Part shown: piece after piece, positions 53,304 to 62,854 of the stretch
Layout of the letters: each line of letters begins with the position of its first letter
Position numbering within the stretch: the stretch's first letter is position 1
Origin: CALOCN01 sp942491735
GTDB taxonomy: Bacteria; Eisenbacteria; RBG-16-71-46; JABDJR01
Length of the DNA stretch: 64,000 nucleotides
Direction: 5' to 3'
Assembly: GCA_942491735.1 (NCBI GenBank)
Contig: CALOCN010000013.1
Coordinates: 100,815 to 164,814 of the forward strand
Program-made: the position numbers and the translations under genes
Notes under the pieces: model-generated
Seen by the model: only the letters and a program-made list of their open reading frames with translations
What the model was told of the DNA's origin: nothing
The model's database searches: none

Positions 53304-56300
53304 ATGAAGACGTCAGAGCTGAGCAAGTACGCACCGGAGGCGCGGAGGGCGTTCATCACGGCGGTGAGCGCCCAGGCGGCGAAGCTCGGTATCACGGGGA
53401 AGGGAGTGTCCCCGGCCACGGTTCAGGGGGACGTGCTGCTAATCGGGGGGCAGCCGTTCCCTGCGGCTATCTCGCCCGCGCGCAAGGCATTGGCCAAGCG
53501 AATTGAGGCTCACGGGTTTGGCCAGATCATGGAGGCCATTGCCTACACCTGGTTCAACCGCTTCGTCGCCATCCGCTACATGGAGCTCCACGGCTACCTC
53601 GATCACGGCTACCGCGTCCTCTCGCACCCCGAAGCCGCCGGCCGCCCCGAGATCCTCGACCACGCCGCCGACGTCGAGCTCCCCGGTCTCGACCGCGAGA
53701 AGGCCATCGACCTGAAGCTCGACGGCACCCAGGATGAAGCCCTCTACCGCCTGCTCCTCCTGGCTCAGTGCAACGCCCTCCACCAGGCGATGCCGTTCCT
53801 CTTCGAGATGATCGGGGACGAGACCGAGCTTCTTCTGCCCGGAAATCTGCTGCACACCGACTCGCTGATCCGCCAGCTGGTCGAGCAGGTCGATGAAGAT
53901 CTCTGGCAGGAGATCGAGATCATCGGCTGGCTCTACCAGTTCTATATCTCGGAGAAGAAGGACGAGGTCATCGGCAAGGTGGTGAAGTCGGAAGACATTC
54001 CGGCGGCGACCCAGCTCTTCACGCCCAACTGGATCGTGAAGTACATGGTGCAGAATTCGCTGGGGGCGCAGTGGCTGGCGACCTATCCCCAGTCCCCGCT
54101 CAAAGGGCAGATGGAGTACTACATCGAGCCCGCCGAGCAGACCGACGAGGTCAACGCGCAGCTCGCAGCCATCACGCCCAGCCAGCTCAACCCCGAGGAG
54201 CTGACCCTCATCGACCCGGCCAGTGGCTCCGGGCACATCCTGGTGGAGGCCTATGAGCTCTTCAAGGCCATCTACCTGGAGCGCGGTTACCGACAACGAG
54301 ACGTCCCGCAGCTGATCCTCGAGAAGAACCTCTTCGGCCTCGACATCGACGAGCGCGCGGCGCAGCTGACGGGCTTTGCGCTGATGATGAAGGGGCGGGC
54401 GGATGATCGGCGGCTGTTTGAGCGGGGGGTGAAGCTCAATGTGATGGCGCTGCAGGACAGCGCCGGGTTCGATGCGGAGGGGCTGGCGAAGGGCGTTGCG
54501 CTCGGCGACTACGGGCTGAAGCTGGGGGACCTCACGGAGCTGAAGCGGCTGTTCGAGCACGCGACGACGTTTGGGTCATTGATTCAGGTGCCGGAGGGGT
54601 TGGCTTCGAAGCTGCCGGCGCTGAAGCGGCTGAGCGAGGCGACCAGCCAGGACCTCTTTGTCTCGGAGTCACTTAAGCGATTGGGGCCGCTCGTGCAGCA
54701 GGCCGGGTTACTGGCGTCGCAGTACGACGCGGTGGTGGCGAATCCGCCGTATATGGGCAGTGGTGGGATGAACGCCCCTCTGAAGCAGTATGCCAAGGAC
54801 AACTTCACTGATGCCAAGAGTGACTTGTTCGCGTGTTTCATTGAGCGCGGTTACACGCTTGCAGCGCATTCGGCGCGCAGCGCGATGGTCACTATGCAGA
54901 GCTGGATGTTCCTTTCGAGCTTCCAGAACATGCGCGAACGGATGTTGCGAGAGAAGACCATCACCTCGATGGCTCAGATTGGATACAACAGTTTCCCTTC
55001 GATGAACTCAAAGATTGCACAGGCGACTGTCCTCTCTCTTAAGAACAGCCCACCTGGGCGGTTTGCAGGGACTTTTATCGATCTAAACAGTGCGCCCCAA
55101 TCTGCAAGCAAGAGAGACGTGTTTCTGGCGAAAGACCCGGTCAATTACTTCCAGGTCTTCCAGCAAGACTTTGGCGAAATCCCGGGTAGCCCCCTGGCAT
55201 ATTGGGTGAGCAAGGCGTTTGTTGAGGTGTTTTCGAGCAACCCCCAACTTCGGAGCAATTGCTACGCCGGGTTTGGGATCAAGACTGGAAACAATGACTT
55301 GTTCATGCGTCTGTGGTTTGAAGCTTCCGCAGGCAATACTTCCTTCGATACGACCGAAGGATCGTCATTCCAGGAAACCTGGTATCCCTGTGCGTCTGGC
55401 GGGGACTTTAGAAGGTGGTTCGGAAATCGTAGCCTCATAGTCAACTATCAATACAAAGGAGTGGCGATAGAGCAACATGCGAAGAAGCACGGAAATTCGT
55501 TTGGGTTCAATGGGCAGCAATACTACTTCCGTCGATCTATCACCTGGCCAAAGCTAACCTCGGCCAGCAACTCATTTCGGTTTACGCCACCCGACAGTGT
55601 TTTTGACGGCGTGGGTTTATCGGCCTTTTTCGAGACCGATTCGGTGATGTACACTGTTCTTGCCGCGCTGAATACGAATGTTTACCAAGAAATGATCGAC
55701 TTTGTCGCACCTACGCTGTCCCTGACTAGTGGCGACCTACTGAAGCTTCCATTCCCAGCGGCTGTTCTTGATGGTGGCGCAGGCACAAACGCAAGGGTGC
55801 TCGTCGGGTTAAGCGAGCTCGACTGGGACGCCTACGAACGCTCCTGGGACTTCCAATCCCTCCCCCTCCTGACGGCCTCCTCCGACCCCACCCCCACCCT
55901 CGAATCCAGCTACACCGCCTGGATCACCCAGAACCGCGACACCATCGCCGAGATGAAGCGCCTCGAAGAGGAGAACAACCGCCTCTTCATCGACGCCTAC
56001 GGCCTGGCGGACGAGCTCACCCCCGACGTCCCCATCGAGCAGATCACCCTCACGGTGAACCCCGCCTACCGCTACGGCGGCAAGCTCACCGAAGAGGAGC
56101 AGTGGACCCGCTTCCGCCAGGACACCATGGAGGAGCTGGTCTCCTACGCCATCGGCTGCATGATGGGCCGCTACAGCCTGGACGCGCCGGGCCTCATCTA
56201 CGCCCACAGCGGCAACGAGGGCTTCGACCCCAGCCGCTACCCCACCTTCCCGGCCGACGACGACGGCATCGTCCCGCTCACCGACACCGAGTGGTTCGAC

Positions 56301-56873
56301 GACGATGCCGCCCACCGCCTGATCGAGTTCATCTCGGTGGCCTGGGACAAGAGCCACCTCGAAGCCAACCTCACCTTCCTGGCCGACAACCTCTCGCCCA
56401 AGAAGAACGAGTCGAGCCGCGAGACCATCCGCCGCTACCTCTGCGACAAGTTCTTCAAGGACCACCTGCAGACCTACAAGAAGCGCCCCATCTACTGGCT
56501 CTTCTCGAGCGGCAAGCAGAAGGCCTTCCAGTGCCTGGTCTACCTGCACCGCTACAACGAGGGCACGCTCTCGCGGATGCGCAGCGAGTACGTGATCCCG
56601 CTGCAGGGCAAGATGGCGGCTCGCCTGGAGAAGCTCCAGGGCGACATCCAGGCCGCGACGTCGACGGCCCAGAGCAAGCGCCTGGAGAAGGAGCGGGCCA
56701 AGCTGGAGAAGCAGCAGGTGGAGCTGCTGGCCTTCGACGAGAAGCTGCGCCACTACGCCGACCGCCGCATCGCCCTCGATCTGGATGACGGCGTGAAGGT
56801 GAACTACGGCAAGTTCGGTGATCTGCTGGCCGAGGTGAAGGCCGTGCACGGCAAGAAGCCGGAGGACGCATGA
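53304..56873 (+). CDS. pglX: PglX-2, BREX adenine methyltransferase (second copy), intact
   Basis: 1189 residues, the usual PglX size. It begins MKTSELSKYAPEARRAFITA; DPASGSGHILVEAYELF is the SAM-binding motif I and VVANPPYMGSGG the NPPY motif (54741-54752). Residues up to NPPY and from DWDAYERSWDF (from about 55827) to the end are almost identical to copy 1 in protein and DNA. The ~1070 bp between them (MNAPLKQYAKDNFTDAKSD to LKLPFPAAVLDGG) are divergent and lower in GC and should set a different target site. The C-terminus has a helical segment (MAARLEKLQGDIQAATSTAQSKRLEKERAKLEKQQVELLAFDEKLRHY). Its stop overlaps pglZ by 4 bp (ATGA). All domains are present, so it could be active by itself. 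Confidence 0.9.
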   Translation: MKTSELSKYAPEARRAFITAVSAQAAKLGITGKGVSPATVQGDVLLIGGQPFPAAISPARKALAKRIEAHGFGQIMEAIAYTWFNRFVAIRYMELHGYLDHGYRVLSHPEAAGRPEILDHAADVELPGLDREKAIDLKLDGTQDEALYRLLLLAQCNALHQAMPFLFEMIGDETELLLPGNLLHTDSLIRQLVEQVDEDLWQEIEIIGWLYQFYISEKKDEVIGKVVKSEDIPAATQLFTPNWIVKYMVQNSLGAQWLATYPQSPLKGQMEYYIEPAEQTDEVNAQLAAITPSQLNPEELTLIDPASGSGHILVEAYELFKAIYLERGYRQRDVPQLILEKNLFGLDIDERAAQLTGFALMMKGRADDRRLFERGVKLNVMALQDSAGFDAEGLAKGVALGDYGLKLGDLTELKRLFEHATTFGSLIQVPEGLASKLPALKRLSEATSQDLFVSESLKRLGPLVQQAGLLASQYDAVVANPPYMGSGGMNAPLKQYAKDNFTDAKSDLFACFIERGYTLAAHSARSAMVTMQSWMFLSSFQNMRERMLREKTITSMAQIGYNSFPSMNSKIAQATVLSLKNSPPGRFAGTFIDLNSAPQSASKRDVFLAKDPVNYFQVFQQDFGEIPGSPLAYWVSKAFVEVFSSNPQLRSNCYAGFGIKTGNNDLFMRLWFEASAGNTSFDTTEGSSFQETWYPCASGGDFRRWFGNRSLIVNYQYKGVAIEQHAKKHGNSFGFNGQQYYFRRSITWPKLTSASNSFRFTPPDSVFDGVGLSAFFETDSVMYTVLAALNTNVYQEMIDFVAPTLSLTSGDLLKLPFPAAVLDGGAGTNARVLVGLSELDWDAYERSWDFQSLPLLTASSDPTPTLESSYTAWITQNRDTIAEMKRLEEENNRLFIDAYGLADELTPDVPIEQITLTVNPAYRYGGKLTEEEQWTRFRQDTMEELVSYAIGCMMGRYSLDAPGLIYAHSGNEGFDPSRYPTFPADDDGIVPLTDTEWFDDDAAHRLIEFISVAWDKSHLEANLTFLADNLSPKKNESSRETIRRYLCDKFFKDHLQTYKKRPIYWLFSSGKQKAFQCLVYLHRYNEGTLSRMRSEYVIPLQGKMAARLEKLQGDIQAATSTAQSKRLEKERAKLEKQQVELLAFDEKLRHYADRRIALDLDDGVKVNYGKFGDLLAEVKAVHGKKPEDA

Positions 56874-59507
56874 AAGCTGAACAGGTCGACCAGGCGCTCC
56901 ATCAGAAGTTCGTCGCCGAGGACGAGCGCCTGGTCTTCTGGCACGACCCCGAACGGCGAGTTCGCCGACTACCTGGCCGGCGGCCTGTGGGCGGCGAGCT
57001 CGCCGACGTGCAGGTGCTCGATGTGGCCGAGATGGGCGGCCTCTCGGCCAAGCTCCGCCTGGAGCGCGAGGACACGGCCGGGCAAGTACCTCGTCTACAG
57101 CCAGGGCGAGGCCCCCCCGGCGGAGGAGGACTGGCTGCTCGACATCCGGCTCTACAGCGCCCAGTTCCACGCCGACGTGGCCAGCCATGTGGCTGCAGGA
57201 GCTGGGTCTGGCCAGCCTCTCGCTGCGGGATCACCTGAAGGCGCGGTCCGCTTTCTTGCGCAGTCAGGAGCGGCTAAAGAAGCTGCGCCGGCTCGCAAGC
57301 ACGAAGGATGACGAAGCGACCCTCGACCTCAAGATGATGGCGGTCCTGGTGGGGAGCCCCGTGGCCAGCCCCTTCGAGATGCTGCCGCGCCCTCTGCCAC
57401 GGTCATGTCGATGGAAGGCGCTTCGACCTGAGCGAGACGCCGGAGGTCATCAGACCTTCGAGAAGATGGACCTGCTGGACCGGTTCTGGGAACTGATGCG
57501 TCAGCGAGTTTGGCTATGCATCCGACTCCGCCCAGCGTGGCCGGTCTGTTGCGAAGGCTCTTCGTCTCGGAGCTGTTCCACCAGACGGATGGCGCGCCCC
57601 TGGATCCCTTGTCTCATCTCCAGCTACGCGGAGCGGGTGGCCGCAACGCGGTGGTCTTTCTGACCCAGTGGCGCGACTCCAGCGGCAAGGCAGCCAGCTA
57701 CGACGCCGCGGCCGCCGCCGTCGCCGCAGAGCAGAACGTCGACGACGCCCTCGCCTCGCTGGACCTCGAGGCCATCAAGGATGTCTACACCTTCTGGGAT
57801 GCGGAGAAGCGCGTTGTCTCCAGCCTCAAGGAAGCGGTTGCTGGAGCGAGTCCAGACTCGTCGACGTGGAGTCGTTGACCGCCCTGGCCAGCGAGCGCAA
57901 GGCCGGCCACTGGCTCTCCGGCCCGGGCAGCGACGCCGCCGGACCGGCAGCGCCATCGCCGACGCCTACGACGCCATCGTGGCCGCGGCGGAGCTCTTCG
58001 CCCTGCGCCGCCGAGCATCGGCAGCGCCCTGAGCTTCGATGCCCCGGCGATCTGCTTGCTGCCTATCGGGAGCGACCTCTACCGATTTGACCGGCTCTAT
58101 CGGCGCTTCTGCACCAATGGAAAGCCGGCGCTCGGCAAGGCTGGGATCTGCTCAAGACCCTGGCCGACGAGGTCGAGCGGGTCTACGACCAGGGCTTCCT
58201 GCAGCCGCTGGGCATCGAGTGGAGCCGGTCTGCTGGATGAGGGCTTCCTTGATGAGTGGAGCTTCCTCCGTTCCCGGCTCAGCAGGACTTCTACGCCGAC
58301 AACATCGCGCCGCACCTTGCCGAGAATCGGACCGAAAGCGCGCCTTTGTCATCATCAGCGATGCGTTTCGCTACGAGGCCGCCAAGGAGCTGACCGAATC
58401 GCTCAACGGACGCTATCGGATCGGACGCCGAGCTCTCCGCGATGCTGGGGGTGCTGCCCTCCTACACGGCGCTGGGCATGGCGAGCCTGTTGCCCCACAA
58501 GACGCTTGCCTACAACGACAAGGGCGAGGTGCTGGTCGATGGCAAGTCCACCGCCGGCACCGAGGCGCGCAACAAGCAGCTCGCCACCGTCGAGGGCATG
58601 GCCTGCCAGGCCAACGACCTGCTGCGTGATGAAGCTCGACGAGGCCCGCGAGTTCACCGAGGACAAGCGGGTCGTCTACATCTACCACAACGTCATCGAC
58701 GCCCGGGGCGACAGCGGTCCACCGAAGGCGAGACCTTCGAGGCGGTCTCCGACTGCATCGCCGAGCTGGTCGAGCTGGTCCAGTTCTGCGTGAACAAGCT
58801 GAATGCCGCCAAGGTGTGGGTCACGGCGGATCACGGCTTCCTCTTCCAGCAGGAAGCGCCGGGGGAGACGGACAAGAGCAAGCTCAGCTACAAGCCGGCC
58901 AACGCGGCAATAGCCAAGAAGCGCTACGTGATCGGCCGCGACCTGGGGCCGACATCCCCGAGGCGCACCACGGCTCCATCGTCGAGTCACGGCCGGCGCG
59001 GACGGCGGGATGGAGTTCTGGGTGCCCCGCGGCGCCAACCGCTTCCACTTCACCGGGGGCGCGCGCTTCGTCCACGGCGGCGCCATGCCGCAGGAGGTCG
59101 TCGTTCCGCTGGTCACCGTCACGCAGCTGCGCGGCAAGAAGAAGGAGGCAGGCTCGCGCAGCGAGAAGGTCTCGGTGCAGGTGCTCGGCACCAACCACAA
59201 GATCACGACGCCCAAGTATCGCTTCGAGCTGATCCAGACCGAGGCGGTGAGCGAGCGGAGAAAGCCCATCACGTGCGCGCCGCGGTCTACGACGGGCGAC
59301 GAGCCGGTGACCTCGGTGGAGACGGTCACCTTCGACAGCGCGTCGGACAGCATCGAGGAGCGCAAGAAGTCGCTTCGCTTCGAGCTGCGCACCGGGACCT
59401 ACGACAAGACGACGCCGTACCGACTGGTGCTGCGCGACGCCGACAGCGACGCCGAGGTGCAGTCGGTGCCGGTCGTGATCGACAGGAGCTTTGACGATGA
59501 CTTCTGA
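56870..59507 (+). pseudogene. pglZ: PglZ (alkaline phosphatase superfamily BREX protein), frame-disrupted
   Basis: ATG 56870 overlaps the pglX-2 stop. Pieces in alternating frames reconstruct a full PglZ: MKAEQVDQALHQKFVAEDERLVFWHDP, GEFADYLAGGL, WLQELGLASLSLRDHLKARSAFLRS, SPSVAGLLRRLFVSELFHQ, FVIISDAFRYEAAKELTESL, MLGVLPSYTALGMASLLPHK, FCVNKLNAAKVWVTADHGFLFQQ (metal-site Asp/His of the phosphatase core) and MEFWVPRGANRFHFTGGARFVHGGAMPQEVVVPLVTV, ending at TGA 59507. At least ten frame changes occur, mostly +1 bases, for example near 56951, 57085, 57191, 57385 and 57530. The metal-binding and surrounding residues are conserved. PglZ is essential for BREX, so the indels, if real, abolish the system. 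Confidence 0.75.
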
Positions 59508-61265
59508 GAGCCAGGAAGCGAGCGGCGGCGACCTTGACGCGCTGCTCAACAAGCACTTCGCGGGCAAGGTGGTCCGCAAGGACCTCACCAAGCTGGTGAA
59601 GGAGGGCGCCAACGTGCCCGTCTTCGTGCTGGAGTACCTGTTGGGGAACTACTGTGCCTCCGATGATGAGGAAGTCGTTGCGGAGGGGCTCCAGACGGTC
59701 AAACGGGTACTCGCAGAAAATTTCGTGCGTCCGGACGAAGCCGAGAAGATCAAGTCGTTGATCCGTGAGAAGGGCACCTACAAGGTCATCGACAAGGTGA
59801 ACGTCGAGCTCAACGAGAAGCGCGACGTGTACGAGGCGCAGCTCTTCAGCCTGGGCATCAAGGGCGTCGTGGTTCCCCACCGGCGACCGTCAAGCAGTAC
59901 GAGAAGCTCCTCGTCGGCGGCATCTGGGCGCTGGTCACGCTGGAGTACTTCTTCGAAGAAGGGGCAGAAGGGCTCGCCGTTCTCGGTCCGACAGCTCAAG
60001 CCGATCCAGATGCCGAACATGGACATGGAGGAGCTGCGGGAGGGCGCAAGCACTTCACCGCCGAGCAGTGGCTCGACGTGCTGATGCGCTCCTCTGGCAT
60101 GGAGCCGGTGAATCTGGAGCAGCGGGTCAAGTGGCACCTGCTGGCGCGGATGATTCCGTTCGTCGAGAACAACTACAACGTCTGTGAGCTGGGCCCACGC
60201 GGCACTGGCAAGAGCCACATCTACAAGGAGGTCAGCCCCAACAGCATATTGATCTCGGGCGGACAGACCACGGTCGCCAATCTGTTCTACAACCTGGCGC
60301 GCCGCCAGATCGGTCTGGTGGGTGTCTGGGACGTGGTAGCCTTCGATGAGGTGGCCGGCATCCACTTCAAGGATCACGACGGCGTCCAGATCATGAAGGA
60401 CTACATGGCGTCGGGTTCATTTGTCCGCGGACAGGGCTCAATCAACGCATCCGCGTCGATGGTGTTCGTCGGCAACATCGACAACATCAAAGTCCTGCTC
60501 AAGACGAGCCACCTGCTGGCGCCGTTCCCTGATGCGATGATCGACGCCGCCTTCTTCGACCGCTTCCACGCCTACATCCCGGGCTGGGAGATTCCGAAGA
60601 TGCGGCCCGAGTTCTTCACCGACCAGTACGGCTTCATCGTCGACTACCTGGCCGAGTTCTTCCGCGAGATGCGCAAGCACAACTTCGGCGACGCCATCAG
60701 CAAGTACTTCCGCCTGGGGCGCGATCTGAATCAGCGCGACACCATCGCCGTGAAGCGCACGGTCTCCGGCCTGCTCAAGCTGCTCTATCCGCACGAGGAC
60801 TACGACAAGGAGGCCGTCCGCGAGTGCCTCGAGTATGCGCTCGAGGCTCGACGCCGCGTCAAGGAGCAGCTCAAGCGCATCGGCGGCATGGAGTTCTACG
60901 ACGTTCACTTCAGCTACATCGACCTCGAGACCAGCGAAGAGAAGATTCGTCGGGTGAAGGAGCAGGGCGGAGACTCGCTGATCCCCGAAGACCCCCTGAA
61001 CCCGGGGCTCGCTCTACACGGTGCGACGGGCAGCGGGGGTCATCTGGGCCTGTACCGCCTGGAGACCCAGGTCACGGCGGGGACCGGGACGCTGAAGCTC
61101 TCGGGGTTTGGATCGAGTACGGTGGCGAAGGAGTCCGTGAAGGTCGGCTTCGACTACTTCCGCGCCAATGCTCTCCAGATCCAGGCCTCCCTCAAGCCCC
61201 GGCGACCACGACTACCACGCGAACTCGAGGATGTTCTCAAGCAGCTCGTGGCACTTCCATATTGA
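59497..61265 (+). pseudogene. brxL: BrxL (AAA+ / Lon-like), frame-disrupted and C-terminally truncated
   Basis: ATG 59497 with AGGAG 8 bases upstream overlaps the pglZ end. The N-terminal domain (DLDALLNKHFAGKVVRKDLTKLVKEGANVPVFVLEYLLGNY) is followed by a frame break near 59880 (two extra bases), one near 59955 and one near 60040; removing them restores VPTATVKQYEKLLVGGIWALVTLEYFFEEGQKGSPFSV. The AAA+ core is intact: LGPRGTGKSHIYKEVSP, VWDVVAFDEVAGIHF, VGNIDNIKVL. After FDYFRANALQIQASLKP an extra base near 61200 shifts the frame; even when corrected, only GDHDYHANS follows before unrelated sequence. The Lon-type C-terminal domain of about 120 residues is missing, beside an IS21 remnant. Normal BrxL has ~680 residues. 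Confidence 0.75.
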
Positions 61266-61437
61266 CTGCCGGGTTCTCATAGAGACTTCGCTAGTTGAAT
61301 CCGGCCGTCGACGTGCTTGAGCAACCCCAAATCACGCTATCAGCTCTCCTCAAACTCGACGCGCGGTAGATACCAAAGCCCGCAGAATGAGCCGTTTCCG
61401 GACCTACACCGCTATGCGTGCTTATTCCACGCATGAG
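61266..61437. other. non-coding stretch between brxL and the IS remnant
   Basis: No frame codes for anything recognisable and no continuation of the BrxL Lon domain is found. It probably represents DNA brought to this site when the brxL 3' end was lost. Confidence 0.4.
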
Positions 61438-61513
61438 GGCCACCGATTCCAAGCGAAGGGGGCCACCTGTTCCGCGCGAAAGGGGCCGGCGATTCCATCC
61501 GAAGGCGGCCACC
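61438..61513. mobile_element. IS21-family terminal repeats, 23-bp period
   Basis: GGCCACC or GGCCGGC starts at 61438, 61461, 61484 and 61507, exactly 23 bp apart; the first three units read GGCCACCGATTCCAAGCG, GGCCACCTGTTCCGCGCG and GGCCGGCGATTCCATCCG, each followed by A2-3 and G2-3. Multiple internal transposase-binding repeats of this size at the ends are typical of IS21-type elements. It lies just beyond the 3' end of the istB remnant, so it is the istB-side terminus. Confidence 0.7.
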
Positions 61514-61552
61514 GGGGCGCCTCTCCCAGGCGCAGGGGTTGAGTAGTCCTAC

Positions 61553-62140
61553 TGTGTGGCGGTCTCCTCTGTCAACGTGGCCATCTTCTTCCGCATCGAT
61601 TTCCCTTTGAGGGTTTGAGGGGGATCCTGTGTCCGTTGTGGATCAGGCGGTCGAGGATGGCATCGGCGAGGGTGGGGTCGCCGATGGACTCGTGCCAGGT
61701 CTCGACGGGCAGCTGGCTGGTGACCAGGGTGGAGCCGCGTTCGTGTCGGTCCTCGAGGATCTCCAGGAGATCCCCGTCGCCGGGCGTCGTTCGGGGTGGC
61801 CAGTCCCCAGTCGTCGAGGATGAGGAGGTGGGCCTTGGCGAAGGCGGCGAGGACGGCGTCGTAGCGTCCCGTCGCCGCGGGCGATCTCCAGGGCCTGGAA
61901 CATGCGGGTGACGCGGAGATAGCGGACGCGGAACCCGTCGCGGCAGGCTTTCTGTCCCAGGGCGCAGGCGAGCCAGGACTTGCCTGTTCCAGTGGGGCCG
62001 GTGATGAGAAGGCTCTGGGTGCGCCGGATCCAGTCGCCATTGACAAGCCGGGCCATGAGCTTTCAGTCTAGGCCCCTGGGGTGACGGTGGTCGATGTTCT
62101 GGATGCAGGCGTCCTGGGCCAGGCGGGCCTGGCTAGAGTT
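61553..62140 (-). pseudogene. istB: istB-like IS21 helper ATPase remnant
   Basis: Reading leftward, ARLAQDACIQNIDHRHPRGLD, a TGA in place of an Arg codon, then KLMARLVNGDWIRRTQSLLITGPTGTGKSWLACALGQKAC with an intact Walker A, VRYLRVTRMFQALEIARGDG, a shift, RYDAVLAAFAKAHLLILDDWGLATPND (Walker B), a shift, DLLEILEDRHERGSTLVTSQLPVETWHESIGDPTLADAILDRLIHNGHRIPL, a shift and KGKSMRKKMATLTEE. The first ~80 residues of IstB and all of istA are absent. IstB activates the IstA transposase; this copy is dead. Confidence 0.8.
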
Positions 62141-62168
62141 TCTGGCATGGGATGTTGGACATGACGCG

Positions 62169-62786
62169 TTATTCCTCGGTTGAGTAGGTGTCCTCGTAGA
62201 TGTCCTTCAGGGTCCTGCCCTCGTATGTCCAATGAGGAGCAGGTTGTATCTGGTAGTCGATCTCAAGAATCTCCGACGTGAGTGCGGTGAGCGAGTACTC
62301 ATGGCCGTTTTGGTAGACCTTTTTCGCTGCAATGACCGTGCATGTCGCCGTACCATCCTTGAAAAGGAGAGTGGAACCCTCTGGAATTCCCATCTCGACG
62401 AAGTTCATCTGAGGGCGTCGCGATCGCTTCAGCTTGTTAGCAGATTCCTTCTCCGCGGGAGTAACGCCTTCTTCCAGTTCCTTCTCGACATCCGGAGTGA
62501 CATCTTCAGCATCCAGAAGTGTGAGGATCGCAATGACATTCTCCGGGTCCAGCCGAAAGAACTCACGGGAGGCGCTAACGCGCATCGCCCCGAACGCTAG
62601 GTGGATGTTCTTCTCCACCTTTGCGGGATCATCAACACGACACGCGTAGGGACACTCGAATTGGACCGGTACGCTCGTGCCGTAGAGTTCCTTCATTCGT
62701 TCCCGCACATCTTCTTTTGTGGTCCGGCCGACCTTCACAAGCCCGGGCATTGCTGGATTTGTTAGGACGTAGACAATTCCGCTCAT
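62169..62786 (-). CDS. GIY-YIG / T5orf172-like nuclease-domain protein
   Basis: 205 residues from ATG 62786, with AAGGAG 8 bases upstream. The N-terminus SGIVYVLTNPAMPGLVKVGRTTKEDVRERMKELYGTSVPVQFECPYACRVDDPAKVEKNIHLAFG is the T5orf172/MUG113 version of the GIY-YIG fold (VYVLTNP...VKVGRT as the GIY and YIG-equivalent strands, R in the helix, and the E-x-x-x-H of the catalytic region). The C-terminus (~130-190, FVEMGIPEGSTLLFKDGTATCTVIAAKKVYQNGHEYSLTALTSEIL) is a beta-rich extension like DUF4357. Members cut DNA and are found near mobile elements; here the gene lies beside the IS21 remnant. Activity is inferred. Confidence 0.75.
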   Translation of the reverse strand: MSGIVYVLTNPAMPGLVKVGRTTKEDVRERMKELYGTSVPVQFECPYACRVDDPAKVEKNIHLAFGAMRVSASREFFRLDPENVIAILTLLDAEDVTPDVEKELEEGVTPAEKESANKLKRSRRPQMNFVEMGIPEGSTLLFKDGTATCTVIAAKKVYQNGHEYSLTALTSEILEIDYQIQPAPHWTYEGRTLKDIYEDTYSTEE

Positions 62787-62854
62787 GGTCCATCTCCTTG
62801 TATCAGTTCCTGGCTCGCAGGGGAGTGAGCAAGTCTCGGCCCGATCTCAAGACT

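Noticed and set aside
56100..56790. Second-frame ORFs inside pglX copies (for example 56102-56788)
   Set aside because: They lie in another frame of the highly conserved PglX C-terminus and are Arg/Pro/Gly-rich shadows.
41089..61265. Phase-variable homopolymer control of the BREX genes
   Set aside because: The frame breaks are scattered single-base changes, many outside homopolymers, not one long slippery tract.
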